Positions 28,665 through 39,055 of a DNA stretch of 64,000 bases are shown one piece after another. Every line of letters begins with the position of its first letter. The stretch's first letter is position 1. The notes beneath the pieces were generated by a model. It saw only the letters and a list, made by a program, of their open reading frames with translations. It made no database searches and was not told where the DNA came from. Both the position numbers and the translations under genes were made by a program. Source of the stretch: Algoriphagus sp. (GTDB lineage Bacteria; Bacteroidota; Bacteroidia; Cytophagales; Cyclobacteriaceae); NCBI RefSeq assembly GCF_030694375.1, contig NZ_JAUXYL010000038.1, forward strand, positions 434,001-498,000. The letters run 5' to 3'.

Positions 28665-31079
28665 ATGATAAGATTTTACGTTAGTTCACTTTTTCTCATT
28701 TTGATTTTTTGTTTTCCGACTTTCGGACAGACAGATTCGCTTCGTTTTTCTTTTGGAAAAATAGAAGGCCCCCATCCCGGTACCTATATTTTAACAGGTA
28801 AAGTCACTTCAAAAGATGGTGCTAAGCCAATTGAAGGGGTAGGTGTGCATGTTGACGGAGTTTTTACCGGCGTAAGTACAGATCGTTTTGGGACGTATTA
28901 CTTGACTATTACTCCCGGAGATCATCGTGTAGCCTTTCGGCATATTTCCAACGTTCCGGTATTTACCCGGATTTTGCTTTATGAAAACGCCGTTGTTAGT
29001 GTGCAAATGGTGGAAAAAGCATTCGAACTTGATGGTGTGGTAGTCCTGTCCGATGAGCCTGATCGAAATGTGAGAAATCCAATCACGGGAGTCACCAAAT
29101 TGACGACCACTGAACTGAGAGCTATTCCTGCATTTCTGGGTGAAGCAGATATTTTCAAGGGGCTCCAGCTTCTACCTGGCGTGAGTTCTGTAGGTGAAGG
29201 GACCTCCGGAATTAATGTCCGTGGGGCTAAGGCAGATCAAAATCTCCTTCTGATGAATGAAGTATTGGTCTTAAGTTCTAATCATGCTCTTGGATTTCTA
29301 TCAGGCTTCAATACTGATGTGACAGAGAATTTCACACTTTACAAAGGAAATCTACCGGCTAACTTTGGAGGAAGAGCAGGTTCTGCACTGAATATCCTGA
29401 TGAGGCCCGGAAGCAGTGAAAGCTGGCAAGGCCAAGTCGGGTTTGGAACATCCAATGGCAAAGTATTAATCGAAGGGCCGGTTGTAAAAGACAAGATTTC
29501 GGTGATTTTTGGTGGTAGAGTTTCGAACGTGAACTGGCTCCTTGGACAGGCGCTGGACTTGGATATTCAGAATAGTAGGCTGAATTTTTATGACGGCTAC
29601 CTCGGATTGAACTGGGATCTGGGCAAGGGGCATCTGCTTGAAGCCAACACGCTAGTGACAGGCGATGACTTTCAGTTTTCGGATCAATTTGGATACGAAT
29701 GGGCAAACCGGATCAGTTCGCTGCGATATAAAGGGATTTTAGGAGAAAATATTTCCATCACCGGTTTATTGGCTGACGGCAACTTTGATAATGCTTTTTT
29801 TGACCCTGAAGGAGTCGATGCTGCCAAAGTGAAGAATGGGATGCGCTACCAGCAAGGAAAAGTGTCTGCCACTTGGGCTAATGATAAACTTGCGTTAACA
29901 GGTGGTTTGGAAGGGATTTATTATCAGGGAAAACCAGAGCGAATTTCTCCATTTGACGAATTCTCCGCCATTCAGGAAGAGCAAGTTGGTAAAGAGCGGG
30001 GAATGGAACTCTCCGGATTTTTGTCTTTGGAATATGAGCTGGGAGAAAATACCGGATTTGTCGGAGGCTTGAGGTATTCAGGTTATTCCCAATTGGGTGC
30101 GGATACAGTGTATCAATACAATCCGAACGGGCCGATCAGTGAAAGTAATATCACAGGCGAAACTCCATTTCCTTCCGGGAAAATTAAGTCGTATTCTGGT
30201 TTTGAACCCAGATTTTCACTCAGACAAAATCTGAATGCTACACTGTCTGTGAAGGCGAGTTATGCGAGACTCTTTCAGTACATTCAGTCTGTGTCCAATA
30301 CGTTTGGACCAACTCCGATAGACCTTTGGCAATTGAGCACAAGCTACATCCCACCACAGCGCTCGGATAATTTCTCCCTTGGGATCTTTAAAAATGCGAA
30401 AGACAACAGCTGGGAATATTCCATTGACGCCTTTTACAGGACAAGTGTCAACCAGGTGGAATACCGGGATTTTGCGCAGATATTTCTAAATCCGCACATG
30501 GAGACTGAATTGGTTTTTGGAAAGGGGGAGGCCTATGGCGCTGAGTTTCTGATCAAGAAAAACCTTGGCGTGGCGACAGGATGGTTGGCTTATACGTATT
30601 CCCGTTCTTTTTTTACTTCCCAAAGTGGGTTTAGCGAAGAGCAAATCAATAAGAATGAGCGTTTCCCTTCGAACTATGACAAACCGCACGAGGTCAATTT
30701 TATCCTTAGCCGTAGGATGTACCCGAGAGGGCTTTTCAACTTCTCGGTCAATTATGCCACTGGCCGTCCCGTCAGTGCAGTGAGTGCATCTTACATCCTG
30801 AATGGTGGGCTTGTAGTGCCGGATTATTCCAATAGAAATCAATATCGAATTCCAGATTACTTCCGGGTGGACGTTTCTTACACGATCGAAAAGGTATTCT
30901 CCAAGAAAGGAGACAGTTTGAATTTCAGTATTTACAATCTTTTTGGAAGGAAAAATGCGTATTCGGTTTTTTGGCAAAAAGATGAAGATTCGAAGCAGTT
31001 GAGACCTTATCGTCTGGCAATATTGGGATCAATTTTTCCTTCGATTACTTACAGTATTAAATGGGGAGGGAAACAATGA
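28665..31079 (+). CDS. TonB-dependent receptor with N-terminal carboxypeptidase-like regulatory domain
   Basis: Signal peptide, VTSKDGAKPIEGVGVHVDG, plug SGINVRGAKADQNLLLMNE, beta-barrel to the C-terminus. Confidence 0.92.
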   Translation: MIRFYVSSLFLILIFCFPTFGQTDSLRFSFGKIEGPHPGTYILTGKVTSKDGAKPIEGVGVHVDGVFTGVSTDRFGTYYLTITPGDHRVAFRHISNVPVFTRILLYENAVVSVQMVEKAFELDGVVVLSDEPDRNVRNPITGVTKLTTTELRAIPAFLGEADIFKGLQLLPGVSSVGEGTSGINVRGAKADQNLLLMNEVLVLSSNHALGFLSGFNTDVTENFTLYKGNLPANFGGRAGSALNILMRPGSSESWQGQVGFGTSNGKVLIEGPVVKDKISVIFGGRVSNVNWLLGQALDLDIQNSRLNFYDGYLGLNWDLGKGHLLEANTLVTGDDFQFSDQFGYEWANRISSLRYKGILGENISITGLLADGNFDNAFFDPEGVDAAKVKNGMRYQQGKVSATWANDKLALTGGLEGIYYQGKPERISPFDEFSAIQEEQVGKERGMELSGFLSLEYELGENTGFVGGLRYSGYSQLGADTVYQYNPNGPISESNITGETPFPSGKIKSYSGFEPRFSLRQNLNATLSVKASYARLFQYIQSVSNTFGPTPIDLWQLSTSYIPPQRSDNFSLGIFKNAKDNSWEYSIDAFYRTSVNQVEYRDFAQIFLNPHMETELVFGKGEAYGAEFLIKKNLGVATGWLAYTYSRSFFTSQSGFSEEQINKNERFPSNYDKPHEVNFILSRRMYPRGLFNFSVNYATGRPVSAVSASYILNGGLVVPDYSNRNQYRIPDYFRVDVSYTIEKVFSKKGDSLNFSIYNLFGRKNAYSVFWQKDEDSKQLRPYRLAILGSIFPSITYSIKWGGKQ

Positions 31080-32182
31080 AAAAGTTGAAAATTTTAGGTG
31101 TATTGATTGTTTTCCTTGGCCTTAATTCCTGTGTGGAGCAGATTGAATTTGAGTTGGAAAAGTTAGAACGGGAACGCTTGATCGTATCGGGCACATTGAC
31201 CAATCTGAATGAACCACAGGTTGTTTTTCTATCAGAGACGATTTCCAAAGCCAGAAAACCGCTACTTGCAGACGAAGAAAACAGGATTTTTACATTAAAT
31301 GATTTGCCAAGGCCTTTGCAGGGAGCAAGGGTAACCTTAGTGGATGCCAGCCAGGGGAGACCATGGGTCTATCAAGAAACCGAGCCCGGCAAGTATGAGC
31401 TATTTGACTACTTGGGGACTGGGTCAAATTCAGAATTATATCTGGAGATACGAGTAGGAGATCGGGTATATCGCTCTAGACCTCAAAAAATTCCTGAAGC
31501 AATCGGATCGGATGAATTGAGTTTTTCCTTTGAGCGGACCCGGTTGAAGGATAATCCTGATGCGGCTCAGGTATTGATCAAGACAGCGGTGACCTTGCCG
31601 GATCAAGTTGGGGATTATTACTTGCGTTGGGCAGTGGATGAGGCATATTTTTGGGATTTGACCTTTTTTCCAAATCCGTTTAATACGCCTCCGCCTCCCT
31701 GTATCGTATTTGGTTTTCCCGACCCTGAGCGAATCACACTGATCAATGGGGACCTTCTCAATAAACCGGGAGGGAAAAGCACGCAAATCGTCGCCAAGCG
31801 ACTGGTTGATCAGTCCTTTCTCAGCAGACATTATTTTACAGTCCGACAATTGAGTATTTCAAAAAATGCCTACGAATATTGGAGAAGGGTGAGAGAATTG
31901 GTTAATAATACAGGTTCTGTATTTGACTCGCCACCGGCTTCGATTCAGGGAAATCTATATAATGTAACCAATCCCGATGAAGTAGTTCTAGGGTATTTTG
32001 AAGTGGCAAGGGCCAAGGTTTCGAGAATCTATACCACATTTAAGGATGTCCCTTTCTTTTTGGAAAAAAGCTGCGAATATATTCCAAGCAAGCGGCTAGA
32101 CCAATATCTGCCTACCTGTTTAAGCTGCAACGCATTTCCAAACAGTCAAATGGAGTATCCCGAGTGGTGGTTTGATGAGTGA
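31076..32182 (+). CDS. DUF4249 family lipoprotein (TonB receptor partner)
   Basis: MKKLKILGVLIVFLGLNSC lipobox; ERLIVSGTLTNLNEPQVVFLSET typical of DUF4249; follows the TonB receptor. Confidence 0.85.
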   Translation: MKKLKILGVLIVFLGLNSCVEQIEFELEKLERERLIVSGTLTNLNEPQVVFLSETISKARKPLLADEENRIFTLNDLPRPLQGARVTLVDASQGRPWVYQETEPGKYELFDYLGTGSNSELYLEIRVGDRVYRSRPQKIPEAIGSDELSFSFERTRLKDNPDAAQVLIKTAVTLPDQVGDYYLRWAVDEAYFWDLTFFPNPFNTPPPPCIVFGFPDPERITLINGDLLNKPGGKSTQIVAKRLVDQSFLSRHYFTVRQLSISKNAYEYWRRVRELVNNTGSVFDSPPASIQGNLYNVTNPDEVVLGYFEVARAKVSRIYTTFKDVPFFLEKSCEYIPSKRLDQYLPTCLSCNAFPNSQMEYPEWWFDE

Positions 32183-32267
32183 GAAATTGTAAGATTTGAA
32201 GATTTGAAAATTGAAAAATTCAGGCTCCTTAGCTAAATCTGCTTCCTGATTTTATTTTATTCAAAAA

Positions 32268-32297
32268 CACCCCTCCGGAATGGCTTCAGGAGGGGTG
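32268..32297 (-). terminator. terminator of the M20 amidohydrolase gene
   Basis: Minus strand CACCCCTCC ... GGAGGGGTG followed by TTTTTG. Confidence 0.7.
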
Positions 32298-32332
32298 ATT
32301 TGTAAACTATGGTCTATCCGCTAGGGTCTTAT

Positions 32333-33625
32333 TTACTTTTTCATCCCCATATAATCCACCACAAAGTAGCTCATCACACGAACTCCCAACACAAATCCAC
32401 CTTCGTCGATATAGAAGTCAGGCGTATGGTGAGATGGAGTTTTGGTCGGGTCACCACCTTTTTTCATTCCACCAAGGGAAATAAACAATCCCGGCTTTTC
32501 CCGCTGGAAAAAGCTGAAATCCTCTGCACCAGTAATCAGTTCATTGATGATGACATTTCCTTCTCCCGCAGCTGCCAAAATAGTAGGCTCCATTTGCTTG
32601 GATAGCGTGGGATCATTGATTGTGGAGGGGTAAAGCTTGGTGATGTTGACATCGGCCTTGCCGCCTGCGCTTTCGGCGATATTGGTAGCTATCTCTGTGA
32701 TTCTTTTATGTACGAGATTTTGTTGGTCATCTCCGAATGTTCGGATCGTACCGATCATTTCGACTTTTTCAGGAATGATGTTATGGCGTATTCCACCATG
32801 AATCGCACCAACAGTCACCACAGCAGGGGCTTGAGTGATATTGACATTTCTTGATATGATGGTCTGAAGTCCGGTAATTATCTGTGCTGAAGTCACGATA
32901 GGATCCACGCCTGACCAAGGGGAAGCTCCATGAGCTTGAGTGCCATGAACAATAATTTCAAGGTTATCTACCCCTGCCATGGCCGGACCCGAACGGTAGC
33001 CGATTTTTCCCACTTCCATCTGCGAACCAATATGAAGACCAAAAACCGCATCCACGTCCTTCATCACACCTTCTTCAACCATTTGCTTGGCACCCCAAGA
33101 GGTGACACCTTCCTGATAGATTCCTTCTTCGGCAGGTTGAAAAAGAAACTTTACAGTGCCTTGAAGTTCATTTTTCATCCCAGCCAAAACTTCGGCCACA
33201 CCCATCAAAATCGCCACATGCGTATCGTGCCCACAAGCATGCATCACACCGGTTTCTTGACCGTTGTAAATGGTGGTGACTGTAGATTTGAAGGGTAAAT
33301 CTGCTCGCTCAGTAACAGGAAGTGCATCCATATCTGCACGAAGTGCGACTGTTGGACCCGGTTTTCCACCTTTCAGAATCCCGACAACTCCGGTCACGGC
33401 GACGCCCTCTTGAACTTCGATTCCCAAAGCACGAAGGTGATCCGCTATTTTTTTAGCTGTTCTTACTTCGTTGTTTCCGAGCTCAGGATTTTGGTGAATG
33501 TCGCGTCGCCATTCGATGACTTTATCTTCGATTGCGGTAGCTTTTTTATCTATTTCTGGTCTAAGCTTCGTTTGGCCAAATGCCGTTCCGCTGATTAAAA
33601 TCAGGGCTAGCGTAAGTTTTTTCAT
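32333..33625 (-). CDS. M20 family amidohydrolase/peptidase, secreted
   Basis: Signal peptide; RRDIHQNPELGNNEVRTAKKIADHL; MHACGHDTHVAILMG. Confidence 0.92.
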   Translation of the reverse strand: MKKLTLALILISGTAFGQTKLRPEIDKKATAIEDKVIEWRRDIHQNPELGNNEVRTAKKIADHLRALGIEVQEGVAVTGVVGILKGGKPGPTVALRADMDALPVTERADLPFKSTVTTIYNGQETGVMHACGHDTHVAILMGVAEVLAGMKNELQGTVKFLFQPAEEGIYQEGVTSWGAKQMVEEGVMKDVDAVFGLHIGSQMEVGKIGYRSGPAMAGVDNLEIIVHGTQAHGASPWSGVDPIVTSAQIITGLQTIISRNVNITQAPAVVTVGAIHGGIRHNIIPEKVEMIGTIRTFGDDQQNLVHKRITEIATNIAESAGGKADVNITKLYPSTINDPTLSKQMEPTILAAAGEGNVIINELITGAEDFSFFQREKPGLFISLGGMKKGGDPTKTPSHHTPDFYIDEGGFVLGVRVMSYFVVDYMGMKK

Positions 33626-33779
33626 AATTTAATAAGGTTGATGGTATGGATCGTGGCTATTTGATTGGCTGAAAATAAAGATAGAAGTTTTACAAAGCTT
33701 TCCCTATTGGGATTAAATCTCTGATTGGAGAACTTTTCATTCAATTAATTCTTTACTCTACAAAAGAACAGAACAGGAT

Positions 33780-34478
33780 ATGGAATTGAAAGATAAAATT
33801 GCAGTCGTCACCGGAGTCAGTAAAGGTGTAGGACTTGAAGTTGTAAAACAATTATTGGAAAAAGGGACTGTTGTAGCAGGCTGGGGTAGAACTGCACCTG
33901 ATTTGAAGCATGCCAATTTCCACTTTTTCGTTTGCGATGTCGCTGTGGAAGAACAAGTTGAAAAAGCATTCTTGGCAACTGTTGAGAAGCTGGGATCCGA
34001 TATTCGCATTCTGGTTAATAATGCCGGGTTCGGAATCGCTGGAAAATTTGAAGAAATGTCCTCAGAAGACTGGAAATCGATGTTTGATACCAATGTCCAC
34101 GGGATTTTCTATGTCAGTAAGCGATTGGTTCCTGCCATGAAAGCGGCTGATGAGGGCCATATTCTCAATGTAGCCTCCATCGCAGGACTGAATGGAGTCG
34201 CCAATTTTGCAGGGTATGTGGGTACCAAACATGCGGTCAGAGGAATCTCACATTCGATGTACATGGAGTTGCGCGACTTCGGAATCAAGGTTTCGACCAT
34301 CTATCCCGGCTCTATCCAAACCAACTTTTTTGACAAAATAGAAGGAACGACGACGAATGAAAACATGATGCGTCCAGAAGATGTCGCTCAGACAATCGTT
34401 CAGACATTGGAGACGCATCCAAATTATTTTGTGGCAGATGTGGAATGCAGACCGTTGAGACCTAAAGGGAAGAAGTAG
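33780..34478 (+). CDS. SDR family oxidoreductase
   Basis: VTGVSKGVGLEVV; NNAGFGIAGKFEE; YVGTKHAVRG. Confidence 0.9.
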   Translation: MELKDKIAVVTGVSKGVGLEVVKQLLEKGTVVAGWGRTAPDLKHANFHFFVCDVAVEEQVEKAFLATVEKLGSDIRILVNNAGFGIAGKFEEMSSEDWKSMFDTNVHGIFYVSKRLVPAMKAADEGHILNVASIAGLNGVANFAGYVGTKHAVRGISHSMYMELRDFGIKVSTIYPGSIQTNFFDKIEGTTTNENMMRPEDVAQTIVQTLETHPNYFVADVECRPLRPKGKK

Positions 34479-34512
34479 GTTCCCGGTAACATAATTTGAC
34501 TTAGCCATTTTG

Positions 34513-34561
34513 TGTCAGTCCGAGCGGAGTCGAGGACCCTTCGACTCCGCTACCAATGACA
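34513..34561. repeat. palindromic intergenic element of the CTTCGACTCCGCT family (copy a)
   Basis: TGTCA...AGCGGAGTCGA...TTCGACTCCGCT...TGACA nested inverted repeats between convergent genes. Confidence 0.7.
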
Positions 34562-34751
34562 GAGTATGATTTGTTTTGAAAATATTGATATTTCGGTATT
34601 TTATTCTGATTTAATATTTCTAGAGAACTGCTCCCTGTCATTTCCATTTTGTATGTTCGCAGAATATTTAAGACTCAGGGTAACCAGAATCTTACATTAA
34701 AGCCTAAAATTTGCCATTTTTTCGAATGATAGATCGGATTTGAATGAATTT

Positions 34752-35876
34752 TTATAAAATTTCATCCATCGTGACCAAAGGAATGTCTTTTCGATTAAAA
34801 TCCCGCAGTGGGTGGTATTCTGAAGTAGGATAAGTCCAGCCCTCATCAGTCAATTCCCAAAGCAATGGAGCTAAGTTTTGTACGGCAGCTTTGCAACCCT
34901 GGACGATTGCACCCATTTTTCCTGTTTGCTTGGATAGTTTAGCCTCATTCTCGATCTCGAATGGGCAACTGAAACCTTTTTCCTTCAAAATTGAGCAAAA
35001 TGCTCTCCAATCCATCGAGTCTCCCAAACCAAAACCGGGCAAAGTCGCCTCGTACTGATGCCGATCCCAAGAATTGGTGCTGGAGTGAATGCCAAGTTTT
35101 TCGGCCCATTCCGTCGGGATTTGCTGCATGGGATACATATTTCCCCAGAAAGGATCGGGGTTGTTTCGGGTCGATTTGACGTGAATGCGCTTGAGGCGAT
35201 TCATGTCCGTGTTTTTAATGACTTCTACAGGGTCTGTATGTTGCCAGACATCATGAGAGGGGTCGTAGATTTCGCCGTGATTTTTCTCGGGAACGAGTTC
35301 GTACATCAGTTTTCGGGCGGCGAGCACTCCTGTCAGGTTGTTATAAGTACCGCTGAATCCCGAACTTCTCCAGCCTTCCATGGGGCAGTTTTCATACAAA
35401 ACGGTGACTCCCAAGCTATCGGCGTAGCGGATGATCGGACCGAAAATCCGCTGGTATTCCAGCAGGTTTTTCTCAAAGCCACCTTCTTCATTTCCCAGTT
35501 CGTGATTGTATCCCACGAAGGTTCCGACTTTGACATCATTTTCGTCTCCACCAAGCAGGTGGGCCATCCGGATCAAGCGGAGCAGGTGATTTTGGTTTTT
35601 GAGTCGGTGCATTGGGTCTCCACCGATCAGGTTTTCGAAAGCCCCGATAGAAAGCCGAAGCTGCGCGCCATTGAATTTCTCAATCAAGGCTTTGGCCTGA
35701 TCAGCACCAAAGTTTTCATAATCCAGGTGAGTCGCCACAAAATCATCCCGCGTTCCATCCTTTCTGAAGACACAAAGATCCAGCCCCTGCACGCCGATTT
35801 CTGTTGCTTTTTCGACAGTTTGATCCAAATTCAATTGGTCAAATGCCGAAGTCATGATCCAAATTGGGTTTGCCAT
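34752..35876 (-). CDS. sugar phosphate isomerase/epimerase (AP endonuclease family 2 TIM barrel)
   Basis: LYENCPMEGW..., YDPSHDVWQHTDPVEVIK, HVKSTRNNPDPF. Confidence 0.85.
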   Translation of the reverse strand: MANPIWIMTSAFDQLNLDQTVEKATEIGVQGLDLCVFRKDGTRDDFVATHLDYENFGADQAKALIEKFNGAQLRLSIGAFENLIGGDPMHRLKNQNHLLRLIRMAHLLGGDENDVKVGTFVGYNHELGNEEGGFEKNLLEYQRIFGPIIRYADSLGVTVLYENCPMEGWRSSGFSGTYNNLTGVLAARKLMYELVPEKNHGEIYDPSHDVWQHTDPVEVIKNTDMNRLKRIHVKSTRNNPDPFWGNMYPMQQIPTEWAEKLGIHSSTNSWDRHQYEATLPGFGLGDSMDWRAFCSILKEKGFSCPFEIENEAKLSKQTGKMGAIVQGCKAAVQNLAPLLWELTDEGWTYPTSEYHPLRDFNRKDIPLVTMDEIL

Positions 35877-35999
35877 GGTTTATTGGGTTTGGGTTAAAAA
35901 TAGGGAAAGGTGAGGATTGAAAAAATGAGATTGGGATTAGTGGTTAACTTTTCGAATGGGTTTAATTCCATTATATTTAGGAAGCTAATATTTTGAAAA

Positions 36000-36215
36000 A
36001 TGAATATTCAAAACCGGAAACTTGAACTTATTAAAAGCCTTATTTCGATTGAAGATGAGGGATCTATTGATTTTTTAGAAGCTTATTTGAAAGCCAAACC
36101 GTATCGGCTAACGAAAAGTGAGCTTTTAAATAGAGCTGATTTGGCATCCGAAAATATTGTTTCCGGAAAATATCAGAACCAAGATGATTTAGAAAAAGAA
36201 TCTGAAAGTTGGTAG
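36000..36215 (+). CDS. small antitoxin-like protein (71 aa), apparently solitary
   Basis: Size, charge and ...SENIVSGKYQNQDDLEKESESW C-terminus resemble Bacteroidetes RelB/ParD-like antitoxins; no intact toxin ORF follows. Confidence 0.5.
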   Translation: MNIQNRKLELIKSLISIEDEGSIDFLEAYLKAKPYRLTKSELLNRADLASENIVSGKYQNQDDLEKESESW

Positions 36216-36357
36216 AATCTAAAGATTGTTCTCTGCTCTTTTTTTCTTCCTTTTATTCATTAAAAATGAACTAAACTCCGCTCGGCTACCGAATTCAGGA
36301 TAATGAAGAGGAGTATAATATTTTGAGTCCTTCATAGTCTCGTTACCATTTTTTACA

Positions 36358-36569
36358 ATTTGGCTAAAGCCCCAACGAGATTTTAATGTTTGGAGGAATG
36401 GGCTAAAGCCGCATTCCTATTCATAAAAAAACTATTTTGGCTATTCGTACTTCCCGTAAACGTATTCCGGGTTAATGAAATATCTAAATATTTTCCCGAC
36501 ATCAATTCCCTCCAACTTCAGTTGGAGGACTATAAAGATCACTTTTCCTACTTCCGGCTTTAGCCAAAT
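36358..36569. mobile_element. MITE-like non-coding element bounded by 14-bp perfect terminal inverted repeats
   Basis: ATTTGGCTAAAGCC (36358-36371) / GGCTTTAGCCAAAT (36556-36569); internal palindrome CCTCCAAC-TTCA-GTTGGAGG (36509-36528). Confidence 0.55.
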
Positions 36570-36672
36570 CATTTATATCAAATAGAAGAGTGGAGCTCTA
36601 ACTTGCTTTGGATTAATTTCGATTTTAAAAAATAGCATCCATTAGTGTAAGAAAAGTGTCTAGGTTGACAAC

Positions 36673-36978
36673 CTACCCCTCAGAATACCTTCTCCTGATC
36701 TCTACTTTTTGCTTTTGTCGCTCCCAAAGCGCTTTTGCCAAATCGGCAGCCACAGAGTCAGGCTCAGATTCATGGAGGATTTGTTTTAGCTTATTTTCAG
36801 CCAAGTCGATCCGATAGCAGACTTGAAGCAGTCGTTCCAGATTTCTGTCCATCAGTTGGCTAATTGCTTTAGTTAGGACAGCCAAGGCCTTTTCCTCAGA
36901 AAAATCTTCCTTGATTTCAGGGAGCTGAAAGTCTTTGGTGATTAGACTGAAGGTTTCTTCCGGAAGGGTTTGGCTCAT
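36673..36978 (-). CDS. conserved hypothetical protein (101 aa)
   Basis: Plausible helical ORF directly downstream of the DUF5606 gene on the same strand. Confidence 0.65.
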   Translation of the reverse strand: MSQTLPEETFSLITKDFQLPEIKEDFSEEKALAVLTKAISQLMDRNLERLLQVCYRIDLAENKLKQILHESEPDSVAADLAKALWERQKQKVEIRRRYSEG

Positions 36979-37016
36979 TGGTTTAAAATGAAAAAGCCCC
37001 GTTTGGGGCCAATGAA

Positions 37017-37469
37017 TTATGCTTCTTTTCCTTCGGATTCTTCAGATGTGCTTTCCTTTTCTTCTGCGGTGCTTTCCTGCAACACATCAGGAGCGACAGA
37101 TCGGATGAGTTTGTACCAAGAAACCAACTTCTTGATGTCTGAAGTATACACTCTTGCCGTATCAAATTCCGGTAGGACTGACTTCAGAAATGCCCGCAGT
37201 TCGCTGTCGTCCGCATTGGAATCGAGCCCTAGGTCACCCTGATATTCTGCTTCGATTTTTTTCATGACTGATTCCAGAGGCTCAGCACCTTCTTCAGTTA
37301 AGGTGTATATCGAAATGTCGCTGAGGACAGAAACCCGCTGTGCCATACCGGCGACAAGCTTAGCTTTTTTCTCGTCCATTGATTCGAGCACAACCCCTGA
37401 TCGGGTAGGCTTCAATATTTTATACAAACCCGGCTTACCGGAAACTGTTGCGATGTCTTTGAAATTCAT
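37017..37469 (-). CDS. DUF5606 domain-containing protein
   Basis: MNFKDIATVSGKPGLYKILKPTRSGVVLESMD... characteristic of the family. Confidence 0.85.
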   Translation of the reverse strand: MNFKDIATVSGKPGLYKILKPTRSGVVLESMDEKKAKLVAGMAQRVSVLSDISIYTLTEEGAEPLESVMKKIEAEYQGDLGLDSNADDSELRAFLKSVLPEFDTARVYTSDIKKLVSWYKLIRSVAPDVLQESTAEEKESTSEESEGKEA

Positions 37470-37598
37470 ATGATTATAATGTTTTTAAAAGGCCATATGG
37501 AATCTCGCAAAGCAGATAACTATCCCGGTGTTTGAGGCTAAGTTCATGCTCGATTTCATTGGTTTCTAGTTTTCAGGCTGCAAATATAGAACTATCGA

Positions 37599-38210
37599 TC
37601 AATTTGTTCGCTCGGCTTCGTATTCAGCAACTAATTCCTCGAGAAACTTCAAAACTTCTTCTTTTCCGCCGCTTTTCTCGGCCGAGGTGACGAAGTAGTC
37701 CGGGTATTCGCCGAAGATTTCTTCCATCTTATTCAGAAAAGCCTTCACGTTTTTGTCGGTCTGAGATTTGGATTGTTTGTCGGCTTTGGTAAAAGCCAAT
37801 ACAAAAGGGACATTTTGCTCTCCGCACCAATTCACAAATTCCAAGTCGATGGTCTGAGGTTCCAATCGGCTGTCGATTAAGACAAATACGCCACAAAGAT
37901 TTGAACGGGTCGTCAGGTAAGTGCTGATCATTTTCTCCCACTTTACCTTCCTGTCTTTGCTGACTTTGGCAAATCCATAGCCCGGTAAATCGACCAGATA
38001 CCAACGGTCATTGATCATGAAATGATTGACCAATTGGGTTTTTCCGGGTTTTTGGGAGGTTTTTGCAAGTTCTTTGACTCCGGTCAGCATATTGATCAAG
38101 GAGCTTTTGCCTACATTGGATCTGCCGATGAATGCAATCTCTGCCCGATCTGGTTTTGGGCACTTGGTAGGGTCGGTGTTGCTGACAACAAATTCTGCTT
38201 TTTTGATCAT
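37599..38210 (-). CDS. engB: ribosome biogenesis GTP-binding protein YihA/YsxC
   Basis: EIAFIGRSNVGKSSLINMLTG; DLPGYGFAKVSKD. Confidence 0.96.
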   Translation of the reverse strand: MIKKAEFVVSNTDPTKCPKPDRAEIAFIGRSNVGKSSLINMLTGVKELAKTSQKPGKTQLVNHFMINDRWYLVDLPGYGFAKVSKDRKVKWEKMISTYLTTRSNLCGVFVLIDSRLEPQTIDLEFVNWCGEQNVPFVLAFTKADKQSKSQTDKNVKAFLNKMEEIFGEYPDYFVTSAEKSGGKEEVLKFLEELVAEYEAERTN

Positions 38211-38332
38211 GACTTTTCTGTTCGCTGCAAAAATACGTTTTTATTTCAAAAGCACTTTGGAGTCATACCTGTCAACAATTTTCGATTCCTCGGGTTTGTG
38301 TAGTATTATTGTACCCTCAACGAAGATTTCTG

Positions 38333-39055
38333 ATGTCCGTAGTTCCATATAAAGATAAACAAGACTCCAAAAAAGATCAGGTAGCTGAAATGTTCAACAA
38401 CATCAGCCCGAAATATGATTTGCTCAATCATGTGCTAAGTTTGGGGATTGATATCATCTGGAGAAAGAAAGCGATCAAATACCTCAAAAAGGATCAGCCT
38501 AAGTTGATTTTAGATATTGCCACAGGTACCGGTGATTTTGCTATTGAGGCTCTTGTCCTGAATCCTGAAAAAATTATCGGAGTGGATATTTCTGAAGGGA
38601 TGCTCGCTGAAGGGAGAAAAAAAATGATCAAGCGAGGGCTTCAGGATAAAATCGAGATGCATCTTGGAGATTCGGAAGGATTATTGTTTGAGGATAATAA
38701 GTTTGATGCGGTCATCGTTTCTTTTGGTGTCAGAAACTTTGAGAATCTGGAGAAAGGATTGGCAGACATGTACCGGGTTCTTAGACCGGGAGGGAAAACA
38801 GTAATTTTGGAATTCAGTAAACCCAAGGGCTTTCCGATGAAGCAGGCCTATTCGTTTTATTCCAATAAGATCCTTCCGCAGGTCGGTAAACTAGTATCCA
38901 AAGACAATTCTGCCTATACTTATCTTCCCGAATCAGTTCAGGCCTTTCCGGATGGAGAGGATTTTCTGGCAGTATTGAAAAAAGTAGGATTTCACAGCAC
39001 AGTATGCAAGCCACTCACATTCGGAATCAGTTCCATCTATATAGGTCAAAAATAG
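38333..39055 (+). CDS. ubiE: demethylmenaquinone methyltransferase (UbiE/MenG)
   Basis: [33 protein letters not shown]-like [20 protein letters not shown] at 38333 preferred. Confidence 0.95.
   Translation: MSVVPYKDKQDSKKDQVAEMFNNISPKYDLLNHVLSLGIDIIWRKKAIKYLKKDQPKLILDIATGTGDFAIEALVLNPEKIIGVDISEGMLAEGRKKMIKRGLQDKIEMHLGDSEGLLFEDNKFDAVIVSFGVRNFENLEKGLADMYRVLRPGGKTVILEFSKPKGFPMKQAYSFYSNKILPQVGKLVSKDNSAYTYLPESVQAFPDGEDFLAVLKKVGFHSTVCKPLTFGISSIYIGQK

Noticed and set aside
35058-35897. 279-aa plus-strand ORF
   Set aside because: Lies antisense to the well-supported TIM-barrel isomerase gene (34752-35876); protein has no recognisable domain, consistent with a codon-bias shadow ORF.
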